DNA from: Mauremys mutica
Taxonomy: Eukaryota; Chordata; Testudines; Geoemydidae
DNA length: 64,000 bases
Direction of reading: 5' to 3'
NCBI RefSeq assembly: GCF_020497125.1
Contig: NC_059072.1
Span: 276,564,045-276,628,044, forward strand
The position numbers and the translations under genes are program-made. Under the pieces are notes generated by a model. It was not told the origin of the DNA and made no database searches. It was given only the letters and a program-made list of their open reading frames with translations. Shown here one piece after another: positions 45,395 to 56,849 of the stretch (within the stretch, counting starts at the first letter, position 1; each line of letters begins with the position of its first letter).

Positions 45395-48300
45395 ATGGCT
45401 ACTCTGACCAGGCCACTGGAACCTTTTGATGAGAATATAGAGCAGTGGCATGTGTATACTGAGCGTTTTGAGCTTTTTGGTATTGCAAATGACATTACAG
45501 AAGCGAAGAAGGTGCCAATATTCTTAAGTGTTGTAGGGGCTAAAACCTACTCCCTGCTACGCAGCTTACTACACCCCGTTAAACCAGCAACTAAATCTTA
45601 CAGTGACATTATGGAAATCCTGGGGTCCCATTTTTCCCCAAAACCACTGGTAATTGCTGAAAGATATAGGTTCCACAAAAGAGACCAAAAGGAAGAGGAA
45701 ACAGTTGTACAATTTGTAGCAATTTTTAAAAAGCTAGCAGAACACTGTGAATTTAAAGAGATGTTAAATGATGCCCTGCGTGACAGGTTAGTGTGTGGCC
45801 TCTGCAGTGAAGCTATACGGAAGCGCCTACTGACAGAGGCTCAGCTTACATTACAGAAGGCTGTTGATATTGCTGTCTCCATGGAACTGGCTACAAGGGA
45901 GGCGCAATACATCGGTGCATCCCCTAGGGTGCAAAAAGTGTCACAAGAACCGACCCACAAAACGGTGCAGAGTCAAGAATGTTACCGCTGTGGAAAGCCA
46001 GGACACCAGGCATCAGAATGCTGGTGTAAGGACCTGGTGTGTCGACACTGTGGCAAAAAGGGACATATTGAGTGTGCCTGTAAACAAAAGAAAAAGAGGC
46101 ATGTGGTCTGGCCAACAAAAAGAGGAACCTTGCATACCCTAGAGCAGACCCAGGATGATCAAGGAGACACCTTATCGCAAGAGGAAGTGCTACTGCATGT
46201 TTTGTCTTTGGCAGCGGGCTCACATGACTACTGGGTAACCCCCTTATTGGAGGGCAAACCTATACACATGGAACTGGACACCGGTGCAGCTGTCTCGCTG
46301 GTCTCTGAGACTGTGTATAAAGAAAAGCTACAGCATCTTCCGCTTAAGGCAACAAAAACTGTTCTGAAGACGTATACGGGAGAAGCTGTGCCCATGGTGG
46401 GCACTATTGATGTTAAGGTGGAGCTCAATGGACAGGCGGCTAGATTGCCACTGTCTGTGGTGAGAGGTAACTACCCAGCCTTAATGGGTAGGTCTTGGCT
46501 TGGGAAGATTCAACTGAACTGGGCAGAAGTGCACCGGATGACTAAAGAAGAAACCAGTCTAACCCCTATACTAAGGAAACATGCTGCTGTTTTTGGAGAT
46601 GATTTGGCAAGTATGAAGGGAATCACTGTGACATTGAACATTAAACCTGGCAGTCCACCAAAATATCTGAAAGCCCGAACTGTGCCATATGCCATCAGGC
46701 CAAAAGTTGAAGCAGACCTGGAGCGCCTGGTCACCAATGGAGTCCTAATACCAGTTACCCATAGCTCATGAGCCACTCCTATCGTTCCAATAGTGAAGAA
46801 AGATGGCTCTCTCCGGATTTGCGGTGATTTTAAAGTCACTGTCAACCCAGTGTTGTGTGCAGAGCAATACCCGCTTCCCCGCATCGATGACCTCTTCGCA
46901 GGCCTGGCTGGGGGACAAAAGTTCAGTAAGATTGATCTGAGTCAAGCATATTTACAGATGCACGTCGATGAAAAGTCCCAAGAGCTGTTGACTATTGTGA
47001 CTCATAAGGGGCTTTCTCGATACTGTTGCCTACCCTTCGGAATCACATCGGCTCCCGCCCTGTTCCAGAGGGCTATGGTCCAGATCTTGTGTGGCTTATC
47101 AGGAGTTCAGTGCTATCCGGATGATATCCTGGTCACTGGAAGAAATGAAGAGGATCACTTAAAAAATTTAGAGGCTACCCTACAAAGATTGGAAGAGTAT
47201 GGCCTACGAGTTCGCAAAGACAAGTGTGAATTCTTCAAGCCCTCTGTTGAATATTTGGGACACATCATCGATTCTGCGGGTCTTCATAAGGCCCCTGCAA
47301 AAGTTAAAGCTATTGTGGAGGCTCCCCCACCACGAAATGTAAGCCAGCTGCGCTCATTTCTAGGACTACTGAACTATTATGGAAAGTTCATCTCACAGTT
47401 AGCAACACTGCTAAAACCACTTCACGAGCTCCTTGGGCAGAACAAGGCCTGGAAGTGGTCTGAAGCCTGTGATGTTGCATTTAACAAAGCTAAGGATGCA
47501 TTGTTAAATTCTGAAGTTCTAACGCACTTTGATCCATCCTTACCCCTACAATTGGCCTGCGATGCTTCCCCTTATGGAGTGGGAGCAGTCGTGTCACACA
47601 TTATGCCTTCGGGAGAAGAGAGACCTATTGCTTTTGCTTCACGTACTCTAAGCAAAGCAGAAACTAACTATGCCCAAATCAAACGTGAGGCATTAGGAAT
47701 TGTTTTTGGAATTCGGAAGTTTCATCAGTACCTGTTTGGGCGAAAGTTTACTCTTCTCACAGACCATCGACCTCTGACATCAATTTTTGGACCCTACACA
47801 GGCATTCCCCCATTAGCTGCTAGTCGTATGCAACGTTGGGCATTGTTACTTTCAGCACACACATATGAAATCAAATATCGGAAATCCACTCTGCACGGCA
47901 ATGCAGATGGCCTCTCAAGGTTGCCTTTGCCGGTCAAACATCAAGATAGCGCCCAAAAGGAAATCTTCTACTTTGAACAGGTAGAGAATACACCCATCAC
48001 TGCTACTCAGATAAAGAAGGCAACTCGCATTGACCCAGTATTGTCCCAAGTTATGGACCTGGTGATGCATGGAAAATCTCGACAAACCTCTTCGGTCTCA
48101 TCCGACCTTGTTCCCTACATATCCAAGCGGACGGAGTTATTGGTCCAATCTGGTTGTTTGTTGTGGGGGAGACGTGTCATTATTCCACCACCACTGAGAT
48201 CACAGATGTTAGAACAGCTACATTCCGGTCACTGTGGAATAGTGCGCATAAAGGAAATTGCACAAAGCTATTTTTGGTGGCCTGGATTGGACAGCGCTAT

Positions 48301-49363
48301 TGAAGAGAAGGCAAAAGTTTGTATGTCATGTCAGGGTGTGAGGAATGCACCCCAGTGGGCACCCCTACACCCATGGGACTGGCCTGAAAACCCGTGGCAA
48401 CGTATTCACGTTGACTTCGCTGGCCCCCTTGAAGGAAGCATGTTCTTGGTGGCAATAGATGCCCATTCAAAATGGCCAGTAGTCTCTATAATGCAGTCCA
48501 CTTCTGCAGAGAGTACTATCCAAAAACTACTCTTTAGTCATTTTGGTCTGCCAGAACAACTTGTGAGCGACAACGGACCGCAGTTCGTTTCTCAGGAGTT
48601 TCAAAATTTTATGAAGGCAAATGGGATACACCACATCACGTCAGCACCATATCATCCGTCCACCAACGGATTAGCTGAAAGATTTGTGCAGACAATGAAA
48701 AACGCTTTGAAATCAGCAAGGGGACAACACTCCATTCAAAAGCGTCTGTATACCTTCTTACTTTCCTACAGAAACACACCTCATGCTACGACCCAGGCAT
48801 CCCCAGCCTTTCTAATGTTGGGATGACAGCTGCGCACTTGCTTTGATCTGCTGAAATCTTCTGAACCCCGACAAACTGTGCAACATCAGCAGCAATATCA
48901 AGTCATCAGACGGGCACCCAGAGCAAAAGACTGAACCTTTAGCCCGGGACAGCCAGTTTTGGCTCGGCATTATACTTCCAGAGCTAAATGGGTCCCGGCC
49001 ACAGTCATCACTCAAACAGGACCTGTTTCCTACACAGTCCGGACTGCAGAGAATCTTACCTGGTGGTGACAAGTAGATCAGCTGTTGCCAGGTCATGCCA
49101 GTCTTCAGGACCCATCTGCAGTTGAGGGGACTGACTTCACCTCTTCTGGTGAGGCACCGAATCACGAGTCACCTGTTCCTGACTGTTCTCCTCCATTACT
49201 GCCGGTGGCTGAGATACCCCTTTGCCCAGCACGAGCTGATACCACCTCTTCACCCGTTCGTGTTGCGGACCCTGAGCCCCTAGTGCTTTCGGGTGCAATA
49301 ACACCAGAAGTTCGCTGTAATCCACCTAGAGACAGAAGGCCTCCTCATCGGCTGGATCTTTAG
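45395..49363 (+). pseudogene. Gypsy gag-pol, one frame with four in-frame TGA codons
   Basis: The frame starts at ATG 45395 and stays in one register to TAG 49361-49363. The first 458 residues are gag plus protease: two zinc knuckles (CYRCGKPGHQASEC and CRHCGKKGHIECAC) and the protease block MELDTGAAVSLVS. A TGA at 46769-46771 interrupts it just before the reverse transcriptase. From there 48826 is reached without interruption: FSKIDLSQAYLQM, the catalytic YPDDILVTG (Pro where Leu or Ile is usual), RNase H (LACDASPYGVGAVVS), integrase zinc finger (H-x3-H...C-x2-C, HSGHCGI...CMSCQ) and the D-D-E core (VDFAGP, VSDNGPQF, GLAERFVQ). Further TGA codons follow at 48824, 48932 and 49067, with readable sequence between. 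There is no frameshift. The K02A2.6/mag-like lineage is my tentative placement. Confidence 0.95.
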
Positions 49364-49479
49364 CTAGGGCGAACCCACGGTTATGGGGCAAAATAATCCC
49401 CAGGGTTTAGCTGGGAATGGAGGCAGTCTACCCTCCTTCTCTAGTCTAGTGTGTGTTTTATTTAGGGGATGTTCTTATT

Positions 49480-49493
49480 AGGGGGGAGGAATA
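49480..49493 (+). promoter_or_regulatory. Gypsy polypurine tract
   Basis: The purine-rich AGGGGGGAGGAATA directly precedes the 3' LTR and would prime plus-strand DNA synthesis. Confidence 0.8.
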
Positions 49494-49684
49494 TGTTGTG
49501 TATTTGGTTGTCATGGTTTTTGTTGCTATGGCAACTGAGTTAGATTATTATGGGTTAGCTCAGCCAGCTTCAGCCGGCTGAGTGAGCTCTCTGTGTCTGT
49601 AAATAAAATGGTGGTTTTGTTAGCTGTCTGCTGTCTGGCCTCAAGTGATTTCTTCCTAAACCGGCTGCCCCCAAGGATATAACA
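49494..49684 (+). repeat. Gypsy 3' LTR
   Basis: 191 bp, nearly identical to the 5' LTR and followed by the AATAC target duplication. Confidence 0.97.
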
Positions 49685-50000
49685 AATACCATCACTCAAT
49701 GAAGAAACGGAGGTTACTTACCATAAATATAGGTTCTTCAAGATGTGTGGTCCATATCTGTATTCTATTACCTGCCCTACATCCCCTATGCTTTGGATCC
49801 AGTTGGATTGCAGTAAAAGAAGCAACTGGAGAGGCATTGACCCATACTGCCTTTATGCCATTGCTCAGGAACCTGAGAGGAGCTACCGCAGAAGTGTGGA
49901 TCAATGGAAACTGCTGTGAAAAATTTCCAGAATAGAGGTGGATGAAAGCTGCAGATTTCATAGTTTTGCATGCAGCAATAACAGGGTAAGCTGTGTGTGC

Positions 50001-50639
50001 TAACACAGCATCATGTTAATTCAATCGTGGATTAGGACCCAATCCTGGCTGCTGATAACGGCAAACTACTCCTGAGGCAGGAACTCCAGATTGTCATATC
50101 ATGGAGAAGAACTTATTTTCCAGACCCCCTGTATAGCAGACTATTCCACTCCACTCATGAATGTGCTATTTGGTCACAATTCATTGAAATACTTCTGCAT
50201 ACGCTGCAGGTTTCCCTCCAGTCACTTGGAATAACAGCTCTTTCTGCCAATAGGACACCACAAGAAATATTATATCTTCCAAAACATGAACGGCCTGAAC
50301 TGAGAGATAGATTTTCTTTTGTGAGGCTCACTAAAACACCCCATCCTCTGCCTGCTATCGCAATTTGTTAGGAAATTTTTATTAAGCAGAGTAAAAGTTT
50401 TAAATTTAAACTTACCATTGTCTCTGCACTTCTGCAGCTATGAATAATAAGGGTGTGTGAAGAGGGAATGAGAGCATCCCCTTCACAATATGTGTAGGTT
50501 CATTTTAAAACTGTTAGGTTTTATGTCCTTTACATTCCACAGTTGTGAGGTCCTCCACAAAGCTGCTTTAAACAACAACTCTCTGTTTCTTGTCTATTTT
50601 GGGACCCTCAACCTACACTACCTGCTGTTCTTCAGGAAC
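50001..50639. other. No gene seen
   Basis: Mixed sequence between the DIRS 3' region and the Harbinger remnant; no features. Confidence 0.4.
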
Positions 50640-51215
50640 TCCATCCTTGGCCCAATGTGCCCCCCAGGACCATTCCAAAAGGAAGTGTTTCTGTTAAGAA
50701 CTCATGGCCGATGCTCTTAAGAGGGGAGACCAACAGGTGCAGTACTAGAACACGAGGGAGAAGAAGACAGGAAAAACAGTATGCTAACAGGCAGAGGCTC
50801 GCCATCCAGCTGGAGGAGTGTGTTTCAGTGAGGGAGCAGGCACTTGGAACATGAACAGCAGCTAAGGGAGATAGACAGACCCAAGCAGCAAACTGTTCCA
50901 GTAACTCCCATTAATAATGGCTGCAAGAATACCAGCCCTTGCTGCCTCTCCCACACCACTGCATGATGCCCCTACAACATACACTAAAGCCCAGGAGCAG
51001 CTTACACAACTCCATGTTGGGGAAAGGCCATGCATTCAGGACCATGCATTCATGAGGAGATGGGCAGGGCAACTAAACCCTGTGCAGCCTTCCTTCTTCT
51101 TCCCCTCTTCTTCCCTTCTCCCTCCTCTCCAACAAAGGGCTAAACATGTAAACATGAGGGCTAAACATGTAAAGAAGAAAAAGGAGAACTTGAGTCCATG
51201 GGACATGAAGTGAGA
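50640..51215 (+). pseudogene. Harbinger Myb-like gene, 3' end remnant (tentative)
   Basis: The translation around 50720-50860 (RGRRRQEKQYANRQRLAIQL followed by EECVSVREQAL) is charged and coiled-coil-like, as in the C-terminal part of Myb-type partner proteins of Harbinger elements. An AATAAA lies at 51324-51329. It converges on the minus-strand transposase remnant 51730-52520, the same gene arrangement as in the complete element at 58783. Stops follow the 65-residue open stretch. The assignment rests mainly on position and composition. Confidence 0.4.
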
Positions 51216-51323
51216 GGGGGATTGTGTTGGGTATGAATTATTTCCTGCCCTCTATTTTTGGTTTTGGAATGGCAGCTGGCCTGCACAACGCTGAGTTGTT
51301 CACTGTTTTCAGACCTGTTTACA

Positions 51324-51329
51324 AATAAA
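51324..51329 (+). promoter_or_regulatory. AATAAA polyadenylation signal
   Basis: Plus-strand signal downstream of the Myb-like remnant. Confidence 0.4.
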
Positions 51330-51475
51330 GCACTTTGTTTTCAAGAAAGTATGTGATGTAATGCACTGATAGCATTAAAATCAAGATTTCAGCTAATAAA
51401 CGTAAAAACATGCTAAGGCGTATTTAAGGATTACAAAGTGAACAGTATTCTTCTATTCCTCACCCTCAACGCAAA

Positions 51476-51481
51476 TTTATT
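51476..51481 (-). promoter_or_regulatory. AATAAA polyadenylation signal
   Basis: Minus-strand signal downstream of the transposase remnant; it faces the plus-strand signal at 51324. Confidence 0.4.
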
Positions 51482-51729
51482 TTTAATCATATCATTGATT
51501 TACAGTACATTGCAATCAAGACCATGCCACTCCCAAGCACTGCCATAAATGCCACTTTTTCCCACCAAGCACATTTGCACAAGTACTATTCCCTCTCTTC
51601 CATTGGTCCCTTCACAAAGCATCCCTTACTTGTGCTGCATTGGTGCAACCAGCTCCAGCAGTGGTTATTTCATTTTCTGGCTGAGGGAACCCATGTTGTC
51701 ATTTGGGCATGAGGGGGAAGGGTCACCCA

Positions 51730-52520
51730 TGGCTTAAGAAAACTTGCAAAGAGCACAGCAAGCCACAGTAATGCAGACAGCATTAATTACACAGGCATCC
51801 AAACTGCTTTTTAAACACCTCCAAGGGGATTTTAAACTGCTCAAAGCACATTCAATGATCATTCTACACCTGCTTAGATTGTAATTACACTTTTTTTTTG
51901 CCAGGGCCCCTGAAATCACAGTACAACTTCATAAGCCAAGGTAAAAAATGGTATGTGGGGTCCCCTAGAGTAACACTGGGGACAGTAACACCCTTTATGT
52001 CAATGCCATTGATGGGAATTGAATCCATGAATGTAGACTCTAGAGCAGCGAAAAACAGTGGCATTGTGGACTCTTCCTGTGCCATCCACATTGCCATTCA
52101 TAAATCTGCCTCTGTCGTTCATTAATGACTGCATAACAATGGAGTAGTACCCTTTGTGGTATATGTGCTCTTTGAGGAGGGCAAACTATGGGCCCATGAG
52201 TTCCATCAATTGCACCACCAGAGTTAGGAAACCCCATTATTTCAAAGCCAGCATTTAGCTTTGGAATATATTTAATGGCTGCCACATTGGGATAAAATAC
52301 ACAACTAATTCCACAGTTATCTCTGCCACCACTTTACCCACAGTAAACTTTCCAACCCCAAACTACTTGGCAGTGGACCTGTAGCAGTCTGGTATAGCCA
52401 GCTTCCAGAGAGTTATAGCAACCCACTTCACGACTAGCCAAGATGACCTCATGTGTCTCATGCTAGAGAGTGTGGGTGAGCTGCTTACGAAGTTCTAGAA
52501 ATGCTACTTTCTTCAGGGAA
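51730..52520 (-). pseudogene. Harbinger (DDE_Tnp_4) transposase remnant
   Basis: Minus-strand pieces: GFEIMGFPNSGGAIDGTHGP (the first catalytic Asp block, compare GFPNCCGAIDGTHIPI in the complete element), GVTVPSVTLGDPTYHFLPWL followed by MKLY (compare MPTVILGDPAYPLMPWLMKP) and LSRCRMIIECALSSLKSPWR (compare LSKCRMVVECAFRRLKGRWR). Stretches between are frameshifted. It is a different, older subfamily member, oriented oppositely to the one at 59160. Confidence 0.82.
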
Positions 52521-54689
52521 AGTTCTAGACCCACGGCTGGTCATCTCAGGTCTGCATGACAATGTGGTCCCATCAGTCTGTGCATGTGGCCCTGTGCCAG
52601 AAACAGCAATCTATGCAGGGGGGCATATGCAGCTATGGTAATTATACATACCGAGCAGCATCTTCCAGTGGGAGTGAGCAATGCCATGGCACTCCTCTCC
52701 TTCCTCCTGGAGCTTCATCTGGAAATCAATCAGGTACCTTCACTGGGACAGAAAAACATCCACCCATGCCTAGAAGTAGTGTGTCTCACCAAAGGGTCCA
52801 GCACTGGGAAATTTTCTATTATTGGAAACAAAGAGCAAGATGGAGTCAGCATGGTTTCTGAGGGGTACTTGGGTACTGAAGTCATCTTTGCCAGGGATGA
52901 GGGGTATTGGTGCCAGCCTGAGAAGCCTCTGAAACAAGGAAAGCACCTACCTCTTCACCAGTACTGATGTAATTGATGATCATGGGCCCTGCCCTAAAGC
53001 TACAGAAATGGAGGAGCCTGGAACAGTCAATGGTGCCAATAGTATGCCCATCTCCTGGGTTAGTGGGGAGGCAGGTATGGACAGGAAGAGTAAGTCTGTT
53101 GCTGCCACATAGCATTGACAGCCCAGCTCTGCCCTGGGTACCCATGTCTTATGGAAATCAGAAGACTGTCCTTGACAGAGAGGACAACAGGCTTTTTGTT
53201 TGAAAGTCCCTGATGCATTTTATGGGTCCTCTTTCAAGGTACCCCAGGATACATGGATCAACCTCTTCCCCTTCTCGAGGAAGAATCAGAGTCCAGGGGT
53301 TTATCTGCTACCACTGTTGAGGAGGAAGACAGCTGAGGTCAGCCAGTGTCACCAGCTGAAAAGAGACCCAGTGCTACTTGCAGGTCTCATAGCCTGTTCT
53401 AACAGGTGCTGCTTCAGACAAAGGCATGCCAAAATGCACATACTTCTACGTAAGGATATAAAGATTTAAGGAAATATGACTTAAACAAACACTAACGGAA
53501 TGCCATTTAGTGGTCACCCTGAATAGTGGTTTTAAACATCACAGCTAACACCACATGCCTACCTCTAGTCTTTGCATAAACCTCAAAGGATAGTAGTGCT
53601 GGTGTATGAGAAAACTAGTTTTAACAAAAAAAGTTAATCTTAAAAGTAGATTTACAAGATTCTGAATAGGGAACAATTAAATAGATGAGATTTACTTAAG
53701 ATTTCATTACTTATTTTATATATGATAGTGGTAGCATTACAGTTAAATAGAAACTCTTTAAAAAGGGTGGGTGAGCAGGGAAAGGCTTTCACAAGATCAG
53801 CAGGGATGGTGTCAAATTTGCAGCACTCTGAACTGTGTAGAAATAAATCATGCTGTGCGGACACATACCAAACAATCACATTTTATGGATTTATCACATA
53901 CTACCTTGCAATTTGGGCAAACTAATTCAATTTCTCAGTACTATACACCTTATTTACAAAAGCAGATAACACAAAATCAATGCATAAAAGAAGTTTGATA
54001 TTGCATAAAATGTTTTTTCCTGGGTATAATTAATAATCTATACTGCTCCCATCCAGAGGAAAGGGTTTCAGTCAAGGATCTTCCCTAATTTTATCTACAA
54101 TATTTCACAGCATGCATTAATTATTAAATACAAAATTTTAGATTTGTTCCGCTATATTGATATTTAGAGTTTCTTCCAAGTTTTGGACAAAGTCCTGAAA
54201 TTGATATGGGAAGCACGACTTGTTTTGTTTCTTAAAAAAATATAAATAGACTATGAGTAGCTGATTCATCCCATCTTAGTGAAGTTACCCCAATCAGACT
54301 GGTGGTGCAGAGAGATTGGGTCATGGCATCTCTGAACACAAAAATGTGGTGGTATTTTTTAGCTCTCTCTCCACACCTTGTATGTGTGTTCACCCTGATC
54401 TAATCCAGAAACCTATGTCAATGTTCCTTGTGATGCAGAATGCATTCTTCAAACGAGGTTTGGGGAGGCATGGTGAATTAGGAATGTTACCACCGTTGGT
54501 GTGATCGACATGACTTCTAAAGGTCCCTAATTGAATAGTAGAAACCTAAGATTTCACTGGAAGTAGCTTTTTGGCTCCCCCCCTTGTGAAGATTGTCTTC
54601 AAAATGCATGGCTTACAAAAATACTAGGAAGGTTTCACAAAGGTTTTCTAGAAAAAAAAAATAAGTTGCCCTGATAGCCTGGGACATAG
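52521..54689. other. No gene seen
   Basis: 52521-53500 may hold the rest of the decayed Harbinger, but no ends or motifs could be identified. 53500-54689 is AT-rich and featureless. Confidence 0.4.
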
Positions 54690-54875
54690 ATTTTAAGGCT
54701 AGAAGGGACCATTATGGTCATCTGGCCTGACCACCTGCGTAACACAGGCCAAAAATCATCACCCACTCATATCAGAGATCAGTTATAAAACTAATGCTTT
54801 GTGCAGTAAACCTTTGATCTTTGCCCAGAAATTATTCAAGTATAGTCTCCTCTCTAAATTGAAGACTTCTACAAG
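54690..54875 (-). mobile_element. CR1 subfamily 3'-end fragment
   Basis: ACATAGATTTTAAGGCTAGA followed by AGGGACCATTATGGTCATCT and GGCCTGACCACCTGCG is the reverse complement of a CR1 3' end of the same subfamily as the end of 55645-56434. Confidence 0.7.
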
Positions 54876-55644
54876 GTATGTGTAGCCCATAGGATTATTT
54901 TGCTAGCTATTATATCCTACTAATCCAGTCAGCTGTAACAAATAATATGTTTCTCTTTCTGAATAATCCATTTCAGATATGATTCTCATATTTTATCAGT
55001 ATTAATTCATATGAAATTAGGATGTGTTGAGGCATATGATATGTGTTTCCTAATAATTATACATAGAATAAGTTTTATTGAAATGCAAGAAGCCTACCGG
55101 CCTGTATCTGCTAAGATCAGCTAAATAGCTAAAAGTATGATCAGTTAACAGTAAGTCAGCATCAAGGCTGGCAAGCTTTGGCACAGATAGACATGGTCCC
55201 TGAAATTTGTGGAATGGAAGAGAGGAACTACACACAACGCTGAATAGATTTATCTGATGTCTGCAACTGGTTGGTAACCTCAGGGTATGCCACAAACCTG
55301 GAAGTCGCCAAGAGAGCCTAGGTTGGCAGTTTTTGGAGTGAGACAATCCTTATTAATATGTAGAGAGTAAGTGTCATAATCCACTAACCTATAAGATAAG
55401 AGCGTGGAAACAAGATTTGGGTATAGTAGGTTGCGCTTGAATTATATAGCGTCAGGATCTTATAAAACATCATGTAAGGATCTCTTGGGGAGCTTTTTCT
55501 TTTCTTTGTTCTCCTATATTCTATAGACTATCTTTTTATCTACCTATCATTCTATCTTCCATCACCCTATCAGCTCAGCTTGTGCAGTACAGTATAGCTA
55601 CTCAGCATAACTATTGGGGAAGCCAGATTGATCATGTTATCAGG
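54876..55644. other. No gene seen
   Basis: AT-rich; the frame at 55050-55346 is not family-like. Confidence 0.45.
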
Positions 55645-56434
55645 CATGCCAGAAGTTTAGACTTGAAATTAGATGAAGGTTTCTAACCATTAGAGAAGTG
55701 AAGTTCTGGAACAGCCTTCCAAGGGGAGTAATGGGGGCAAAAGACATATCTGGCTTCAAGACTAAACTTGATAAGTTTATGGAGGGAATGGTATGATGGG
55801 ATAGCCTAATTTTGGCAATTTATTCAACTTTGATTATTAGCAGGTAAATATGCCCAATGGTCTGTGATGGGATGTTAGATGGGATGGGATCTGAGTTATT
55901 ACAGAGAATTCTTTCCTGGGTGCTGCTTGGTGAGTCTTCGCCTTCCTCTGCAGTGTGGGGCACGGGTCACTTGCTGGAGGATTCTCTGCAGCTTGAGGTC
56001 TTTAAACCACGATTTGAGTACATCAATAACTCAGACATAGGTTGGGGCAGGGATCGGCAACCTTTCAAAAGTGGTGTGCCAAGTCTTCATGTATTCACAC
56101 TAATTTAAGGGTTTGCATGCCAGTAATACATTTTAACGTTTTTAGAAGGTCTCTTTATATGTCTATAATATATAACTAAACTATTGTTGTATGTAAAGTA
56201 GATAAGGTATTTAAAATGTTTAAGAAGCTTCATTTAAAATGGCCAGGACCCAGGCAGTGTGAGTGCCGCTGAAAATCAGCTGGCATGCCGCATTCGGCAC
56301 GTGTGCCATAGGTTGCCTACCTCTGGGTTAGGGGTTTGTTATAGGAGTAGGTGGGTGAGATTCTGTGGCCTGCATTGTGCAGGACGTCAGACTAGATGAT
56401 CATAATGGTCTCTTCTGACCTTAAAGTCTATGAG
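55645..56434 (+). mobile_element. Old CR1 subfamily 3' portion, split by an hAT MITE
   Basis: CTTGAAATTAGATGAAGGTT, then CTGGAACAGCCTTCCAAGGG and AAACTTGATAAGTTTATGGA correspond to the end of a CR1-clade ORF2 (L-D-x-R-R-x-F...WN-x-LP...FK-x-K-L-D-x-F). Its 3' UTR continues through AGACTAGATGATCATAATGG and TCTCTTCTGACCTTAAAGTC to TATGAG. The MITE 56048-56325 interrupts the UTR. Confidence 0.7.
56048..56325. mobile_element. hAT-type MITE with AT-rich interior
   Basis: The termini are CAGGGATCGGCAACC and GGTTGCCTACCTCTG; flanks are GGTTGGGG (56040-56047) and GGTTAGGG (56326-56333), an 8-bp duplication with one change. Unlike the other copies, the interior is AT-rich (AGTAATACATTTTAACG, AGAAGCTTCATTTAAAATGG). 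It may therefore be a different non-autonomous family that shares only its ends. It is 278 bp long. Confidence 0.85.
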
Positions 56435-56677
56435 TAAGGCTGGTCCTTCACCTCCTATTACTGGGTCCTCATGGAAGGGTGTGAGTATGTTAGGTTAAGG
56501 TACTTATAACAGGAATGTTACCACTAGGAGTTGTGGAACTCTTTTACTGTTTTGCAGTCATAAGTTTCATATAATTTATTATTATTTTGTTAATCTCAAT
56601 AAAGTTTTTATCAATTTGGTATTGTTCTCAGTATAAGTGTTTTTGCCAAGCACCCCAAGACTCCTTTCCTGATATAG

Positions 56678-56840
56678 CAGTGTTTCTCAAACTGAGGTTG
56701 CTGCTTGTGTAGGGAAAGTCCCTGGCAGGCCAGGCCAGTGTGTTTACCTGCCCTGTCCACAGGTCTGGACGATTGCGGCTCCCACTGGCCGCAGTTCGCT
56801 GCTGGAAGCGGCAGCCAGTATGTCCCTCAGCCCACATCTC
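56678..56840. mobile_element. hAT-type MITE, left half (TTTCTCAAACTG family)
   Basis: It starts CAGTGTTTCTCAAACTGAGG and follows the element at 24145 through the GTGTTTACCTGCCC and GCGGCTCCCACTGGCCGCAG segments, then stops near 56840. The right half is missing. Confidence 0.75.
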
Positions 56841-56849
56841 CTAACCATG

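Larger units (their letters stand above)
45080..49684 (+). mobile_element. Complete Ty3/gypsy LTR retrotransposon
   Basis: The element is 4,605 bp long, with 191-bp LTRs at each end (TGTTGTG...TATAACA) and a perfect 5-bp duplication AATAC (45075-45079 and 49685-49689). The LTRs differ at only two positions (TTATCT/TTAGCT and CTTTGTG/CTCTGTG), about 1%, so insertion was recent on the scale of this locus. The domain order protease, reverse transcriptase, RNase H, integrase defines Ty3/gypsy. It has no envelope gene. Two bases after the 5' LTR is TGGTGACGATGG, a candidate primer-binding site. A polypurine tract precedes the 3' LTR. The element lies in the DIRS remnant and does not disturb its collinearity. 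Confidence 0.97.
40670..50000 (+). mobile_element. Decayed DIRS-type (tyrosine-recombinase) retroelement with nested insertions
   Basis: In order on the plus strand I can read: a Cys-containing ORF1 start (CVSCLLFFSISDKYQQCLY, about 40710); a gag-like segment (41901-42272); a reverse transcriptase of DIRS type (42500-42760); an RNase H remnant (43310-43500); tyrosine-recombinase pieces (43720-44640); and a 3' region (44945-45079, resuming at 49685). DIRS elements integrate with a tyrosine recombinase and leave no target duplication. The hAT MITE 44652-44944 and the gypsy element 45080-49684 lie inside it, and the sequence is collinear across both. The coding part is broken many times. The outer borders are approximate. 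Confidence 0.8.

Noticed and set aside
52556..52967. Plus-strand frames of 101 and 127 residues
   Set aside because: They overlap in different frames, lack family features and lie next to or antisense to the decayed Harbinger transposase.
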